Shown one piece after another: positions 1 to 7,436 of a DNA stretch of 21,163 nucleotides. The stretch comes from Acidobacteriota bacterium. GTDB lineage: Bacteria; Acidobacteriota; Blastocatellia; Pyrinomonadales; Pyrinomonadaceae. The position numbers and the translations under genes are program-made. The stretch lies in assembly GCA_003222855.1 (NCBI GenBank), contig QHXH01000100.1:1-21163 (forward strand), read 5' to 3'. The notes under the pieces were generated by a model, which was given only the letters and a program-made list of their open reading frames with translations, ran no database searches and was not told where the DNA came from. The first letter of the stretch is position 1; every line of letters starts with the position of its first letter.

Positions 1-371
1 TTTGCTTCGGCTGCGATTAGCATTGAGCTGACTCGAGCATCGACGGCGCGCTGGCGCGCTTCGTTTGTCGCTTTTACCGGATCGGCATGGTAATCGCGCA
101 GATAAGGATCGGGATCGCGCATGATCGCGGCCTTCACATCGCCTTCGATGTCTGACGCCGAAATAGTCGTGTCATTCACGATCGCCAGGGTAGGCGAAAC
201 CGGATCGGCATTTGGAGAGGGCGCCGGTGTAACGACGTTGGGCGCCGGCGTACCTACGGGTTTCGGGCTGGCGGGCCTGGATGTGGCCGGACGGCGCGGA
301 GTCTGCGCCGCCACCACAATAAACAAAAAAGCAGCAGCAAATGCCGCCGTGATAAATCTGGATAAATTCAT
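1..371 (-). CDS. Secreted SurA/PpiC-like protein, N-terminal fragment (partial)
   Basis: The start codon is at 371-369 and the frame stays open to the window edge, so only the first 123 codons are visible. The product begins with MNLSRF, then a hydrophobic Ala/Phe/Val stretch ending AAQ, a convincing Sec signal peptide. A Pro/Ala/Thr-rich linker follows (about residues 24-58), then VNDTTISASDIEGDV, a helical stretch and SSMLIAAEAK. That layout (short strand with 'VN(G/D)..IS..D', then helices ending in '.(L/I)I...A' ) resembles the N-terminal helical part of SurA/PpiC-type chaperones. In related bacteria it is often followed by a rotamase or thioredoxin/DsbA-like domain, but that part lies outside the window. 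No strong Shine-Dalgarno is visible. Export to the periplasm is well supported; the exact enzyme is not decidable here. Confidence 0.65.
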   Translation of the reverse strand, partial: MNLSRFITAAFAAAFLFIVVAAQTPRRPATSRPASPKPVGTPAPNVVTPAPSPNADPVSPTLAIVNDTTISASDIEGDVKAAIMRDPDPYLRDYHADPVKATNEARQRAVDARVSSMLIAAEA

Positions 372-437
372 TAGGGCATCTTTCTGCCGGGAGCCCGGGC
401 ATACTCGCCCGCACGTCTACCAGCGATTTGCAGCACG

Positions 438-466
438 ATAGTATTTGAAGAAGGGAACTTCGGCAA
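438..466 (-). promoter_or_regulatory. Candidate sigma-70 promoter for the secreted protein at 1-371
   Basis: On the minus strand there is TTGCCG (466-461), a 17-base spacer, then TACTAT (443-438). Each hexamer matches the consensus at four of six positions and the spacing is optimal. It lies about 67 bases before the start codon at 371. Support is motif-only. Confidence 0.35.
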
Positions 467-500
467 AACCCGGGCAGTGTCTTGGTTTGGCTTTGCGCGT

Positions 501-577
501 CTTTGCGCCTTCGCGTCTTTGCGTGAGATTTACTCTTAGGTACAACAGTTTTCACGCAAAGGCGCAGAGCCGCAAAG
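501..577. repeat. CGCAAAG-type palindromic intergenic repeat
   Basis: Two 25-base arms (501-525 and 553-577) are inverted copies, with matching 7-base and 9-base ends (CTTTGCG ... CTTTGCGTG) around a variable middle, and a 27-base loop. Further CTTTGCG/CGCAAAG units occur at 491-497 and 584-590. The rest of the 372-702 gap, between the secreted protein and the ligase stop, shows nothing else convincing. Reading frames through this repeat give low-complexity Arg/Lys-rich peptides (HAKTRRRKDAQ) that are translations of repeat DNA, not proteins. It could form a transcript hairpin, but there is no U-tract. Confidence 0.7.
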
Positions 578-702
578 TAAAACCGCAAAGTAAGACACTA
601 CTCAAAACCCGCCGATTGTGTGCTAATTCCTGCCTCGCCTCTGCACCCTCACCAGTTTTGCCTAAGAAGTGATTCATACAACTCGGCTATGCCGCAGATT
701 TC

Positions 703-2361
703 TCAACCTGGACTTGCCAGTTTCCGAACCGTTTCGAGAGTATCGATCTCATCAACATTCTTGTCGGGTCGCAAGCGGACAATGCGCGGAAAGCGCAGCG
801 CATAGCCGCTCTGGTGACGATTGGATGGCTGGACCCGGTCGAAAGTTACTTCCAAAACTATGCGCGGCTCGACGACGCGAACGCGGCCGTGTGCGAACTC
901 CTGAATCGTGTGGGCGCGAAACCATTCGGTCATCTCGGCGATTTCCACGTCCGTCAATCCTGAATAAGCCTTGCCGATATTTAAGAGTTCAGGCTCGGCT
1001 TCTGATCGCCGCACCGCGAACGTGTAATCGGAAAGAACGTTGCGGCGCTTGCCGTGGCCGAGCTCGACCGTGGTGACCACCACATCAAGGGTCGCCAGCG
1101 CCTTTTTCAGCTTCAACCACTCGCGTCCGCGGCGGCCCGGTTTGTAGGACGAAGCAGGATCTTTGATCATCAGGCCTTCGTTACCGCGAGCCCGCGCAGC
1201 GTCAAATTCTTCGTCAAGGACCGAGACATCGTTAAATCTTTTGGCCTTCGATAATCGCAGCCGCTCGTTATCACTCGAAGTGCCGACCAGTTCTTCCAGT
1301 TTTGCCCGGCGTGTATGCAGCTCGTCGTTTATCATCACGCGGCCCGTTGCATAAAGCAGATCCCAGGCAACAAAGACGACCGGAGTGCTCAGTAGTAATT
1401 CTTCGCTCACCACTTTCCGGCCCAGGCGCTTTTGCAGATCATTGAACGGCAGAATCTCTTCGCCACGCGCCGTGATAATCTCTCCATCAAGGATGACGTC
1501 CGTGGGCAACGCGGACAGGGAAACGTGCAGTTCGGGGAATCGAATAGACATTTCATCGAGCGTACGTGAATAGATTGCCACTCTTCCGGCTTGCACGTGC
1601 GCCTGCGCGCGAATGCCGTCGAACTTGTCTTCTACAAAGAACTCGCCCGGCATCGTGCGTTCAATATCAGCGAGGTCAGAGGCCGGCGTCGCCAGCATAA
1701 ATTTCAGCGGATGAAACAGGCGCATCTCGACAGTCTGCAACGCGCCGGCGCGCGCGCGCACCGCGGCCTCGCCGATGTCTCCGCGCAGCATGTTGGCCAT
1801 CGAAACTGAAGCCAACGGCTGCTTGAAAGCGCGGGCGAGCGCATCTTCGACCAGACCCTCGCGCAGACCAATGCGCAAATCTCCGGAAAGCAACTTCACC
1901 AGGTACTTTGCTTCCAATGGCGTCGCTTTTATCAACACGCGCGTGAGCACCTCGGTCTTGGCTTTCTTCCCGCGAGTGCTGCTTAAGCGCGACAACAACT
2001 CTTCAGTGTCGGCGAGGGTGAGAGTCGCTTCATTGCCAGGTCGAGCTTCGCAAAAAATTTCGAACGCCACGTCCCCGGCATCTCCCCAGCGAGCATAGCG
2101 CGGCCCCAGACTCGCCGGGTCAACGCGGGTCGCCAGGCAAATGGCTTCGCCCAAAATGCTGCCGCCGACGTTCGTGGTGCGGACATCGCTCTGTGCGAAC
2201 TGCTGGCCGGCGAAGTAACGCGCGGCGCGCGCCAGGTCTTGATCAGAAAGTTGCTCGAAGTAATCGCCCAGCAGCTTTGCCTTTTGCAGTTTCTTGCTGG
2301 TCGCAGCCACAACTTCAGCAGTTCTGGCGAAGCTCTCCAGTGAATTGGGCGGTAGGTTCAT
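703..2361 (-). CDS. ATP-dependent DNA ligase
   Basis: Seals nicks in duplex DNA through an enzyme-AMP intermediate. The 552-residue protein has the three-domain layout of archaeal/eukaryal-type ligases: an N-terminal helical DNA-binding domain (about 1-200), an adenylation domain (about 215-420) and a C-terminal OB fold (about 430-545). Nucleotidyltransferase motifs are intact: motif I EDKFDGIR with the AMP-accepting Lys246, motif III VILDGEII (289-296), VFVAWDLLY (329-337), motif IV NEGLMIKD (394-401) and motif V WLKLKK (415-420). In bacteria such enzymes are accessory to NAD-dependent LigA and usually act in repair. The helicase, exonuclease and phosphoesterase often found beside bacterial ATP ligases are absent on both sides, so this is a solo gene. 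No Shine-Dalgarno is obvious; the chosen ATG gives a normal N-terminus. Confidence 0.93.
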   Translation of the reverse strand: MNLPPNSLESFARTAEVVAATSKKLQKAKLLGDYFEQLSDQDLARAARYFAGQQFAQSDVRTTNVGGSILGEAICLATRVDPASLGPRYARWGDAGDVAFEIFCEARPGNEATLTLADTEELLSRLSSTRGKKAKTEVLTRVLIKATPLEAKYLVKLLSGDLRIGLREGLVEDALARAFKQPLASVSMANMLRGDIGEAAVRARAGALQTVEMRLFHPLKFMLATPASDLADIERTMPGEFFVEDKFDGIRAQAHVQAGRVAIYSRTLDEMSIRFPELHVSLSALPTDVILDGEIITARGEEILPFNDLQKRLGRKVVSEELLLSTPVVFVAWDLLYATGRVMINDELHTRRAKLEELVGTSSDNERLRLSKAKRFNDVSVLDEEFDAARARGNEGLMIKDPASSYKPGRRGREWLKLKKALATLDVVVTTVELGHGKRRNVLSDYTFAVRRSEAEPELLNIGKAYSGLTDVEIAEMTEWFRAHTIQEFAHGRVRVVEPRIVLEVTFDRVQPSNRHQSGYALRFPRIVRLRPDKNVDEIDTLETVRKLASPG

Positions 2362-2396
2362 GCTGAAGACTGAATATGCATGGGTGATGAGGTTAT

Positions 2397-2478
2397 TACC
2401 GGGAGCGGTAGCGACCGGGTCGCAGCGTATTGATCGAGATTGCCAGCAATTGTTACCCGGTCGCTACCGCTCCCGGTA
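2397..2478. repeat. Perfect 24-base inverted repeat with 34-base loop
   Basis: Arms 2397-2420 and 2455-2478 are exact reverse complements, built on ACCGGGAGCGGTAGCGACC, with a 34-base loop. The element sits upstream of the DNA ligase start and downstream of the cobalamin-binding protein, in the 2362-2632 gap. A short CCAAC/GTTGG hairpin (2492-2505) follows. There is no poly-T run, so an ordinary intrinsic terminator is unlikely; it looks like a REP-type extragenic palindrome. The rest of the gap has no recognisable gene. Confidence 0.8.
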
Positions 2479-2632
2479 CTGACTCCATCTCCCAACTAAA
2501 GTTGGTACTCTAGCACCCGTGAAAAGCCGAAGGTGCGCATTCCCGCAAATTTAATCTGGTGAACCCCGGCCAAGGGTAGTATCTTGTGCCGAACCCAGAG
2601 CACTCGCCCAGAGTTATTGAAACCAGACCTCT

Positions 2633-3385
2633 TCATTCGCGTGTAACTGTAAGACCGTGCGCACCTGGCAGCTGGCGCAAAATATCTTCCTTATAATAGC
2701 CGCAGGGAATCAAAACGATTACTTCCGGAGCGTAGGCGCTAATCTCTTCTGCGTTTGTCGTGACGCTGCGTTGGCCGGCCTTGCCGAAAGCGTGATCGCC
2801 GCCGGCGATTGCGACTTGTTCGGGGACCCAATGACCGGGAGCAAAGGGCGGCTCCAACCATTCGAGCATCAACGTTCGCGGGCGGCGATTCAGACTGGCA
2901 GTCTTTTCTTTAAGGCGATCGAGCCGCGCGTTCAGACTGCCGATCAACTGACCCGCTTCGGTGGCTTGTCCGGTAAGCTCGCCGACCGTGCGAATGTTTT
3001 CGAAGATGTCTTCGATTGTCTTCGGCTCGAGCGAGACGACCTTTACGTCCGCTGCGAACATGCGCGCCGCGCGCTCGACGGTTTTGTAGCTGACGGCACA
3101 AACCTCACAAAGCTCCTGCGTCAGTATCAAATCAGGATTCAGTCGTCGCAGCTTTGCTTCGTCGAGATCATAGATCGATCCATGGCCGTCCAACTGTGAT
3201 CGCACGGCGTGATCGATTTCCTTGCTGGTCATCGTTTCATGAGAGATGCGGCTGGCAGTCAGGCGCGGTTTGTCGACTGCTGATGGCGGATAGTCGCATT
3301 CGTGAGTTATGCCGACCAGTTCGGCATCCAGTCCGAGCGCGCAGACAATTTCAGTTGTCGAGGGTAGTAACGAAACGATTCGCAT
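2633..3385 (-). CDS. BtuF-like cobalamin-binding / periplasmic-binding family protein, probably C-terminally shortened
   Basis: A 250-residue protein of the class III (BtuF/FecB, COG0614) substrate-binding fold. It begins MRIVSLLPSTTEIVCALGL, the family's standard opening, followed by LVGITHECDYP, LDEAKLRRLNPDLILTQELC, VVSLEPKTIEDIFENI, MLEWLEPPFAPGHWVPE and APEVIVLIPCGYYKED. The ATG at 3385 was preferred over one 105 bases upstream because the protein then starts exactly where the fold does. There is no signal peptide or lipobox, which is common in this branch. Family members usually continue about 35-45 residues past CGYYKED, through a 'V..VDA..Y.sRPGPR..D' segment; here translation stops after PGAHGLTVTRE. 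The next frame reads NEEVWFQ before its own stop, suggesting an indel or decay. No cobalamin transporter genes and no B12-riboswitch-like sequence lie beside it, so its ligand is inferred from family only. Confidence 0.8.
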   Translation of the reverse strand: MRIVSLLPSTTEIVCALGLDAELVGITHECDYPPSAVDKPRLTASRISHETMTSKEIDHAVRSQLDGHGSIYDLDEAKLRRLNPDLILTQELCEVCAVSYKTVERAARMFAADVKVVSLEPKTIEDIFENIRTVGELTGQATEAGQLIGSLNARLDRLKEKTASLNRRPRTLMLEWLEPPFAPGHWVPEQVAIAGGDHAFGKAGQRSVTTNAEEISAYAPEVIVLIPCGYYKEDILRQLPGAHGLTVTRE

Positions 3386-3532
3386 AACAGTTTGTGGTAG
3401 AAGAGAGTGCGTGAGCCGCAATCGACTGTCAAGAAGCCGCTGTCGTATTCCAGCGATAGGCTCAACCCAAAGACACAGAGCGACCACCACGATGCAGAGA
3501 AACGGAAGTTAGTGTCTTGCGCAGCGTACGAT

Positions 3533-3597
3533 CCACGAACTCACACAACCTTCACTAAACGTGGGCCTTTTTCGCGCAGTTTCGTGTGATTTCGTGG
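3533..3597. repeat. CCACGAA/TTCGTGG inverted repeat
   Basis: Arms 3533-3546 (CCACGAACTCACAC) and 3584-3597 (GTGTGATTTCGTGG) pair at 13 of 14 positions around a 37-base loop. The same GTGTGATTTCGTGG word recurs at 18725-18738 inside another fold-back. The flanks carry a near-identical direct repeat, (C)AACCCAAAGAC, at about 3463 and 3612. Together with the element at 3663-3771 this fills the 3386-3847 gap; no gene is seen there. Confidence 0.65.
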
Positions 3598-3662
3598 CTG
3601 TCGTGTTTTTAGCCTAACCCAAAGACCTGGTGCTCTGATTGAAACTGCACCCCCACGGACTA

Positions 3663-3771
3663 GTGACCGTTAGTACTGATGCAGTTTGAATGTGGCCCGC
3701 GCATCTTGTGCGTGATTCACGGGCGGGACGCCCGTGCCACCTCGCCAAACTGCATCAGTACCGTGACCGTT
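3663..3771. mobile_element. MITE-like 91-bp element with terminal inverted repeats and 9-bp target duplication
   Basis: The 9-base word GTGACCGTT occurs at 3663-3671 and 3763-3771. Exactly between them, 3672-3762 begins (A)GTACTGATGCAGTTTG and ends with its reverse complement CAAACTGCATCAGTAC(C): 16 perfect pairs, 17 with the mismatched terminal base. Inside are a second stem, GTGGC/GCCAC (3692-3696 with 3736-3740), and a strong hairpin CACGGGCG-GGA-CGCCCGTG (3718-3736). Terminal inverted repeats bounded by a direct duplication are the hallmark of transposase-mediated insertion of a short non-autonomous element. No transposase is encoded here. The core hairpin resembles a repeat common in several environmental phyla, which translates as GRDARAT. 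Confidence 0.65.
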
Positions 3772-3847
3772 CTGTACCTCGCGCTTCAGTCCGCGTTACA
3801 ATCTTTTTGCAGCATCACAGCGTCTAAAGTTCGGGGCGCAGTTAGCA

Positions 3848-4273
3848 ATGTATTTATTTATTCTCGATTCACTCGGCAGCTCGGAGTTGCTGGTCATCCT
3901 GGCGGCGGCGCTGATTTTCTTTGGCCCGCGCAAGCTTCCGCAACTCAGTCGCCAACTGGGTAAGAGCCTGTCGGAATTTCGCCGCGCGTCCGAGGATTTC
4001 AAGCGCACCTGGGAGCGCGAAGTGAACCTCGAGAACTTCGATAAAGGAATCGAACCCGACGCAGGTAATTCGATTTTCGACAAGGCTACCGAAAAGATTC
4101 GCGCGGCCAGAGAAGCAGCGGCGTTGGACTCTGCTGGAGTTTCAGCGACGGCCGAAACGATCGCCCCGTCGATCACGCCTGTCGATCCTGCGCTCGTCCA
4201 ACCGAGAGAACCAAACTTCTCGACGGAGCCTGCGCCGCCCGAGAATCCTCACGGCAAACACGAATGGCTATAA
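3848..4273 (+). CDS. tatA: Twin-arginine translocase TatA/TatB-family subunit
   Basis: A 141-residue single-span protein: short N-terminus, transmembrane helix (about residues 10-25, SSELLVILAAALIFFG), the conserved hinge FGPRKLPQLSRQLG, then an amphipathic helix (SLSEFRRASEDFKRTWE) and a long polar, Pro-rich tail to residue 141. It partners TatC in exporting folded proteins across the inner membrane. An acidic residue (Glu13) before the helix and the long tail are TatB-like, whereas FGPRKLPQL is seen in many TatA proteins. With only one such gene beside tatC, it may serve both roles, or another copy lies elsewhere. It sits 37 bases before tatC on the same strand, consistent with one operon. 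The mobile-like element at 3663-3771 ends 76 bases upstream of the start. Confidence 0.88.
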   Translation: MYLFILDSLGSSELLVILAAALIFFGPRKLPQLSRQLGKSLSEFRRASEDFKRTWEREVNLENFDKGIEPDAGNSIFDKATEKIRAAREAAALDSAGVSATAETIAPSITPVDPALVQPREPNFSTEPAPPENPHGKHEWL

Positions 4274-4310
4274 TCCAGATTAAGAGCCGACCTGTCGCTC
4301 AATACCGAGC

Positions 4311-5375
4311 TTGCGATTAATTAAATCAGCTGAAGAGAACGAATCCCGCGAAGAGCTTGGCGGGCAGATGTCTTTTCTCGAACATCTCGACGAGCTACGG
4401 ACGCGTTTGATCCGCAGCATGGCTTTCGTTTTGATCGCGGCGTTCGCGTGTTGGTGGGTCTCGGGTGCTATCTACAATTTTTTGGCGCGTCCGGTGCAAC
4501 GTGCGCTGGCCGAGGCCCAGCAGCAAAGAAAAGTCACGATTGCCGGACTAAACGGCGAGCTAACAACGGTGCCGCTAAACTCGCTTCATCAGAACGACAA
4601 GGTTCGTTTTGCTTTTCCGGAGTTGACCAAGCTTGGCCCGGCATCGATCCCGGCGGGAGCATCGGTGATGGCGCGCGTTGACAAAGATTCGCAGGGAAAC
4701 CTTGGCCTGTTCACAGACGAACCCCTATCAGCAGGCAACGACATTATTCCAAAAGATGTGAAGCTCCCGATTGATCTCAAAAAGGGTTACGAGAAGCTGG
4801 CGGATCCGAACGACAAACTAATTGTGACGACCGCGCTCGAGCCGTTTGCGTTATACGTCAAAGTATCTCTCTACGCGGCGATCGGTTTGTCCGTGCCCTT
4901 CCTGCTGTGGCAAATCTGGGCGTTCGTTTCTCCCGGACTGTATCCACACGAACGAAGATACGTGACGCCCTTCATAGGGCTGTCGACGATCTTTTTTGTC
5001 CTGGGTGCGGCGACCGCGTATTACTTGATCTTTCCGCCGGCGGCAAAGTATCTGCTCGGACTGGGTTCGGATTTTCGCCTGCTGTTAAAGGCAGATGACT
5101 ATTTCGACTTCATCATTCTGCTGATGTTGGGCATGGGGCTGGTCGCGCAGATGCCGGCGATAACGTATGTGCTGGCCCGCATGGGCCTGGTGACGGCGCG
5201 TTGGATGCTGAAAGTGTGGCGCGTGGCGGTGATCGTGATTCTGATTGTAGCCGCGGTGCTCTCGCCGACCAACGACGTTCCTAACATGCTGCTGTTTGCG
5301 GCCCCGATGTTTGTGCTTTACGCGATTTCGATTATTGTGGCCTGGATTTGCGGGCGGAAGCGGCAGACAGCATAA
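4311..5375 (+). CDS. tatC: Sec-independent translocase TatC with large periplasmic insertion
   Basis: The twin-arginine signal-peptide receptor. Family landmarks are FLEHLDELRTRL (Glu28, matching E. coli Glu15), PFLLWQIWAFVSPGLYPHERR (Glu214, matching Glu103), a Gln280 in GMGLVAQMP where E. coli has Glu170 (Gln is common in other phyla), and LSPTNDVPNMLLFAAPM (Asp322, matching Asp211). Six transmembrane segments are visible. At 354 residues it is about 100 longer than usual; the excess lies between TM1 and the LEPFALYVKVSLY segment (about residues 67-167), in the first periplasmic loop, and is hydrophilic with no membrane span. The start used is TTG at 4311; ATG at 4368 (MSFLEHLDEL) is a good alternative, and neither has a strong Shine-Dalgarno. 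Confidence 0.93.
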   Translation: MRLIKSAEENESREELGGQMSFLEHLDELRTRLIRSMAFVLIAAFACWWVSGAIYNFLARPVQRALAEAQQQRKVTIAGLNGELTTVPLNSLHQNDKVRFAFPELTKLGPASIPAGASVMARVDKDSQGNLGLFTDEPLSAGNDIIPKDVKLPIDLKKGYEKLADPNDKLIVTTALEPFALYVKVSLYAAIGLSVPFLLWQIWAFVSPGLYPHERRYVTPFIGLSTIFFVLGAATAYYLIFPPAAKYLLGLGSDFRLLLKADDYFDFIILLMLGMGLVAQMPAITYVLARMGLVTARWMLKVWRVAVIVILIVAAVLSPTNDVPNMLLFAAPMFVLYAISIIVAWICGRKRQTA

Positions 5376-5380
5376 AGCGG

Positions 5381-5508
5381 AATTGAAAATTGAAAATTGC
5401 AAAGTGAAAATTGAAAACTTGGTGGTAGCCTCGACTCAGACCCTGACATCTCATTTTTGAAACGCGGAATTTGAATTTTGCGATTTTCAGTTTTCAATTT
5501 GCAATTGG
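5381..5508. repeat. AT-rich GAAAATTGAAAATTGC-type imperfect inverted repeat
   Basis: Immediately after tatC, 5381-5419 is made of tandem AATTGAAAATTG-like words, and 5470-5508 carries the approximate reverse complement (TTTTCAGTTTTCAATTTGC). The pairing is imperfect. Base composition is far more AT-rich than the flanking genes. The remainder of the 5376-5693 gap holds the promoter at 5572-5600 and a leader for the next gene. Confidence 0.6.
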
Positions 5509-5571
5509 TTTGAGACAGGACGTTGGCTAAAAGCCGGATCTCAGGCAACTTAACCGCCTTTTCACCGCATC

Positions 5572-5600
5572 TTGACTCTGGTTTCACACAACCCTAGAAT
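5572..5600 (+). promoter_or_regulatory. Sigma-70-type promoter for the first GWxTD gene
   Basis: TTGACT (5572-5577), a 17-base spacer, then TAGAAT (5595-5600): five of six matches in each hexamer at optimal spacing, the best promoter in the window. It implies a leader of roughly 85 bases, which ends in an AGGAG Shine-Dalgarno at 5681-5685, 8 bases before the ATG. Confidence 0.55.
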
Positions 5601-5693
5601 TCGTTATTCGTCCGTGGTCTCCACGCTTCGACATTCAGATTGAAACGCTGACAAACTTTAGTTACCCCGGTTTTTCTTTTAGGAGTAATTCAC

Positions 5694-7325
5694 ATGCTAA
5701 AACGCAGTTCGAGCCGCCTGGCTGTCGCTCTTCTTGCTCTTGGTTTCGCGGTCCCTTCCAGCCTGGCCCAGAAAACTAAACCGAGCGATCAGCAGGATCC
5801 ATCTGAGAAGCCGCGCAACGTTAAGCCGGAACTAAAAAAAGCGTATAAAGACTGGCTGGAAAAAGACGTCACCTACATCATCACCGACGAAGAGCGGAAA
5901 GCTTTCAAAAAGCTGGAAACCGACGAAGAGCGCGAAAGGTTTATCGAAGAATTCTGGCGGCGTCGCGATCCTGACCCGGACACCGACGAAAACGAATATC
6001 GCGAGGAATATTACGAACGTATCGCTTACGCGAACGAACATTTCGCGTCTGGCATTCCCGGCTGGAAGACCGACCGCGGCCGCATCTGGATCATGTACGG
6101 CAAGCCTGACGAGACTGAAACTCACCCGTCGGGCGGCGCTTACAACCGCGAATCTTATGAAGGCGGTGGTTCGACTTCGACCTATCCTTTTGAGCGCTGG
6201 TTTTATCGTTACTTGCCCGGCGTAGGATCGGGAATTGAAATTGAATTCGTAGATCCGACGGGTAGCGGCGAGTATCGCATCGCGCGCAACCCCGACGAGA
6301 AGGATGCTCTGTTGCACGTGCCCGGCGCCGGCCTGACGCTCGCCGAGCAGATGGGTTTGTCGGACAAGGGCGATCGCATCGCGAACCTGGGCGGCATCGG
6401 CATGCCGAATTACACGCGCGAGCAGGACAGTCCGTTTTCGCGTTTGCAAATTTTGACCGATCTGCAAAGGCCGCCGCAGATCAGGTTCAACGATCTCGCG
6501 TCGGCGGTGAATACCCCAATCATCGAAGACAATCCGTTGAACTTTGATTTGCGGGTTGATTTCTTCCGTCAGAGCGATGAGCGCGTCATTACTGCTTTTA
6601 CGATTCAGACCGACAATCAAAACCTGGTATTCAAAGACAGTGGTGGCTTGCAGCAAGCGCAGCTGAATATTTTCGGCAAGATCACTCACGTGTCGGGCCG
6701 GCGCGCCGGTGTGTTTGAAGATCCCGTGATCACGCGGGCCACGCCCGAGGAATTAGCTGACGCCAAAGGCAGGAAATCGGCTTACCAGAAAGCAGTCGCC
6801 CTGGCGCCGGGTCATTACAAAGTCGACGTGATCGTGCGCGATATCGAATCGGGAGCGACGGGTGTGCGGCATTACGGATTCGATGTGCCGAAGTACGACA
6901 CGGGCAAGCTTTCAACCTCGACGCTGGTGATCGCGAATAAGCTGGAAGCGCTCGGCGATCAACCGGCCGTCGGCATGTTCACCATCGGAAACGTCAAAGT
7001 GATTCCTAATGTATCGGGCACGTTCCACCGCGGCTCGCCCATCGGCGTTTACATGCAAATCTATAACGCGGGCATCGATCAGACGACGCTGCGTCCTTCC
7101 GTGGATGTTGAATATGCGTTGCTGAAGGACGGCAAAGAGATCGGCAAGCAGACGGAAGACTGGCGAGGGAACAGCGACGCCGGTCAAAGATTGACGCTCG
7201 CGCGTTTGATCGATTCGCGGCAGTTGGCTCCGGGTGATTACGCGATCGAAGTGCGCGTGCGCGATCGAGTCAGCGGCCAGTCGCTGGTGCAAAAGGATTA
7301 CGGCAAATTCACCATTCTGCCGTAG
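5694..7325 (+). CDS. Secreted GWxTD-domain protein (paralogue 1)
   Basis: A 543-residue exported protein of unknown function. A signal peptide occupies about residues 1-25 (basic start, hydrophobic core, SLAQ). A highly charged segment follows, with FIEEFWRRRDPDPDTDENEYREEYYERI (split: helix 83-110) leading to the family signature GIPGWKTDRGR (GWKTD 123-127) and IMYGKPDE. These features define the GWxTD family, found mainly in Acidobacteriota and relatives. The C-terminal half (about 255-543) is predicted beta-rich, with a conserved FHRGSP.G.Y.QIYNAGIDQTTLRPS block near the end and a final strand-rich tail. The start is fixed by AGGAG 8 bases upstream. The gene is followed by its own terminator and then by a close paralogue, so the pair arose by tandem duplication. 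No catalytic motif is recognised; envelope location is inferred from the signal peptide. Confidence 0.88.
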   Translation: MLKRSSSRLAVALLALGFAVPSSLAQKTKPSDQQDPSEKPRNVKPELKKAYKDWLEKDVTYIITDEERKAFKKLETDEERERFIEEFWRRRDPDPDTDENEYREEYYERIAYANEHFASGIPGWKTDRGRIWIMYGKPDETETHPSGGAYNRESYEGGGSTSTYPFERWFYRYLPGVGSGIEIEFVDPTGSGEYRIARNPDEKDALLHVPGAGLTLAEQMGLSDKGDRIANLGGIGMPNYTREQDSPFSRLQILTDLQRPPQIRFNDLASAVNTPIIEDNPLNFDLRVDFFRQSDERVITAFTIQTDNQNLVFKDSGGLQQAQLNIFGKITHVSGRRAGVFEDPVITRATPEELADAKGRKSAYQKAVALAPGHYKVDVIVRDIESGATGVRHYGFDVPKYDTGKLSTSTLVIANKLEALGDQPAVGMFTIGNVKVIPNVSGTFHRGSPIGVYMQIYNAGIDQTTLRPSVDVEYALLKDGKEIGKQTEDWRGNSDAGQRLTLARLIDSRQLAPGDYAIEVRVRDRVSGQSLVQKDYGKFTILP

Positions 7326-7339
7326 GCTGAAGTACTTCA

Positions 7340-7379
7340 CCGGCTCTCGCACGAAAACTCGAGAGCCGGTTTTGTTTTT
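7340..7379 (+). terminator. Intrinsic terminator after the first GWxTD gene
   Basis: A perfect 10-bp stem, CCGGCTCTCG (7340-7349) with CGAGAGCCGG (7360-7369), and a 10-base loop, followed directly by TTTTGTTTTT. This is a textbook Rho-independent terminator 15 bases past the stop codon. Confidence 0.92.
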
Positions 7380-7436
7380 GTAGTCTCCCGAACCGTCCAA
7401 AATCGTCACGTTTATCTCAGAAGGAGTTGAGCCTTC

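Noticed and set aside
172..588. Minus-strand frame with SHAKTRRRKDAQSQ peptide
   Set aside because: The peptide is a translation of the CGCAAAG repeat at 501-577, and the rest overlaps the signal-peptide gene in another frame.
2397..2478. Perfect inverted repeat as an intrinsic terminator of the cobalamin-binding gene
   Set aside because: The 34-base loop and absence of a T-run do not fit; it is listed as an extragenic palindrome.
3386..3672. Cobalamin riboswitch upstream of the BtuF-like gene
   Set aside because: No B12-box-like or peripheral stems were found; the gap is filled by repeat elements instead.
3679..3963. Plus-strand frame containing HGRDARATS
   Set aside because: This is the translated form of the MITE-like element's hairpin and runs into tatA out of frame.
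5832..6689. 285-residue minus-strand reading frame across the first GWxTD gene
   Set aside because: It is antisense to a gene with a signal peptide, Shine-Dalgarno, promoter and terminator; its product has no recognisable domain and mirrors codon bias of the plus frame.
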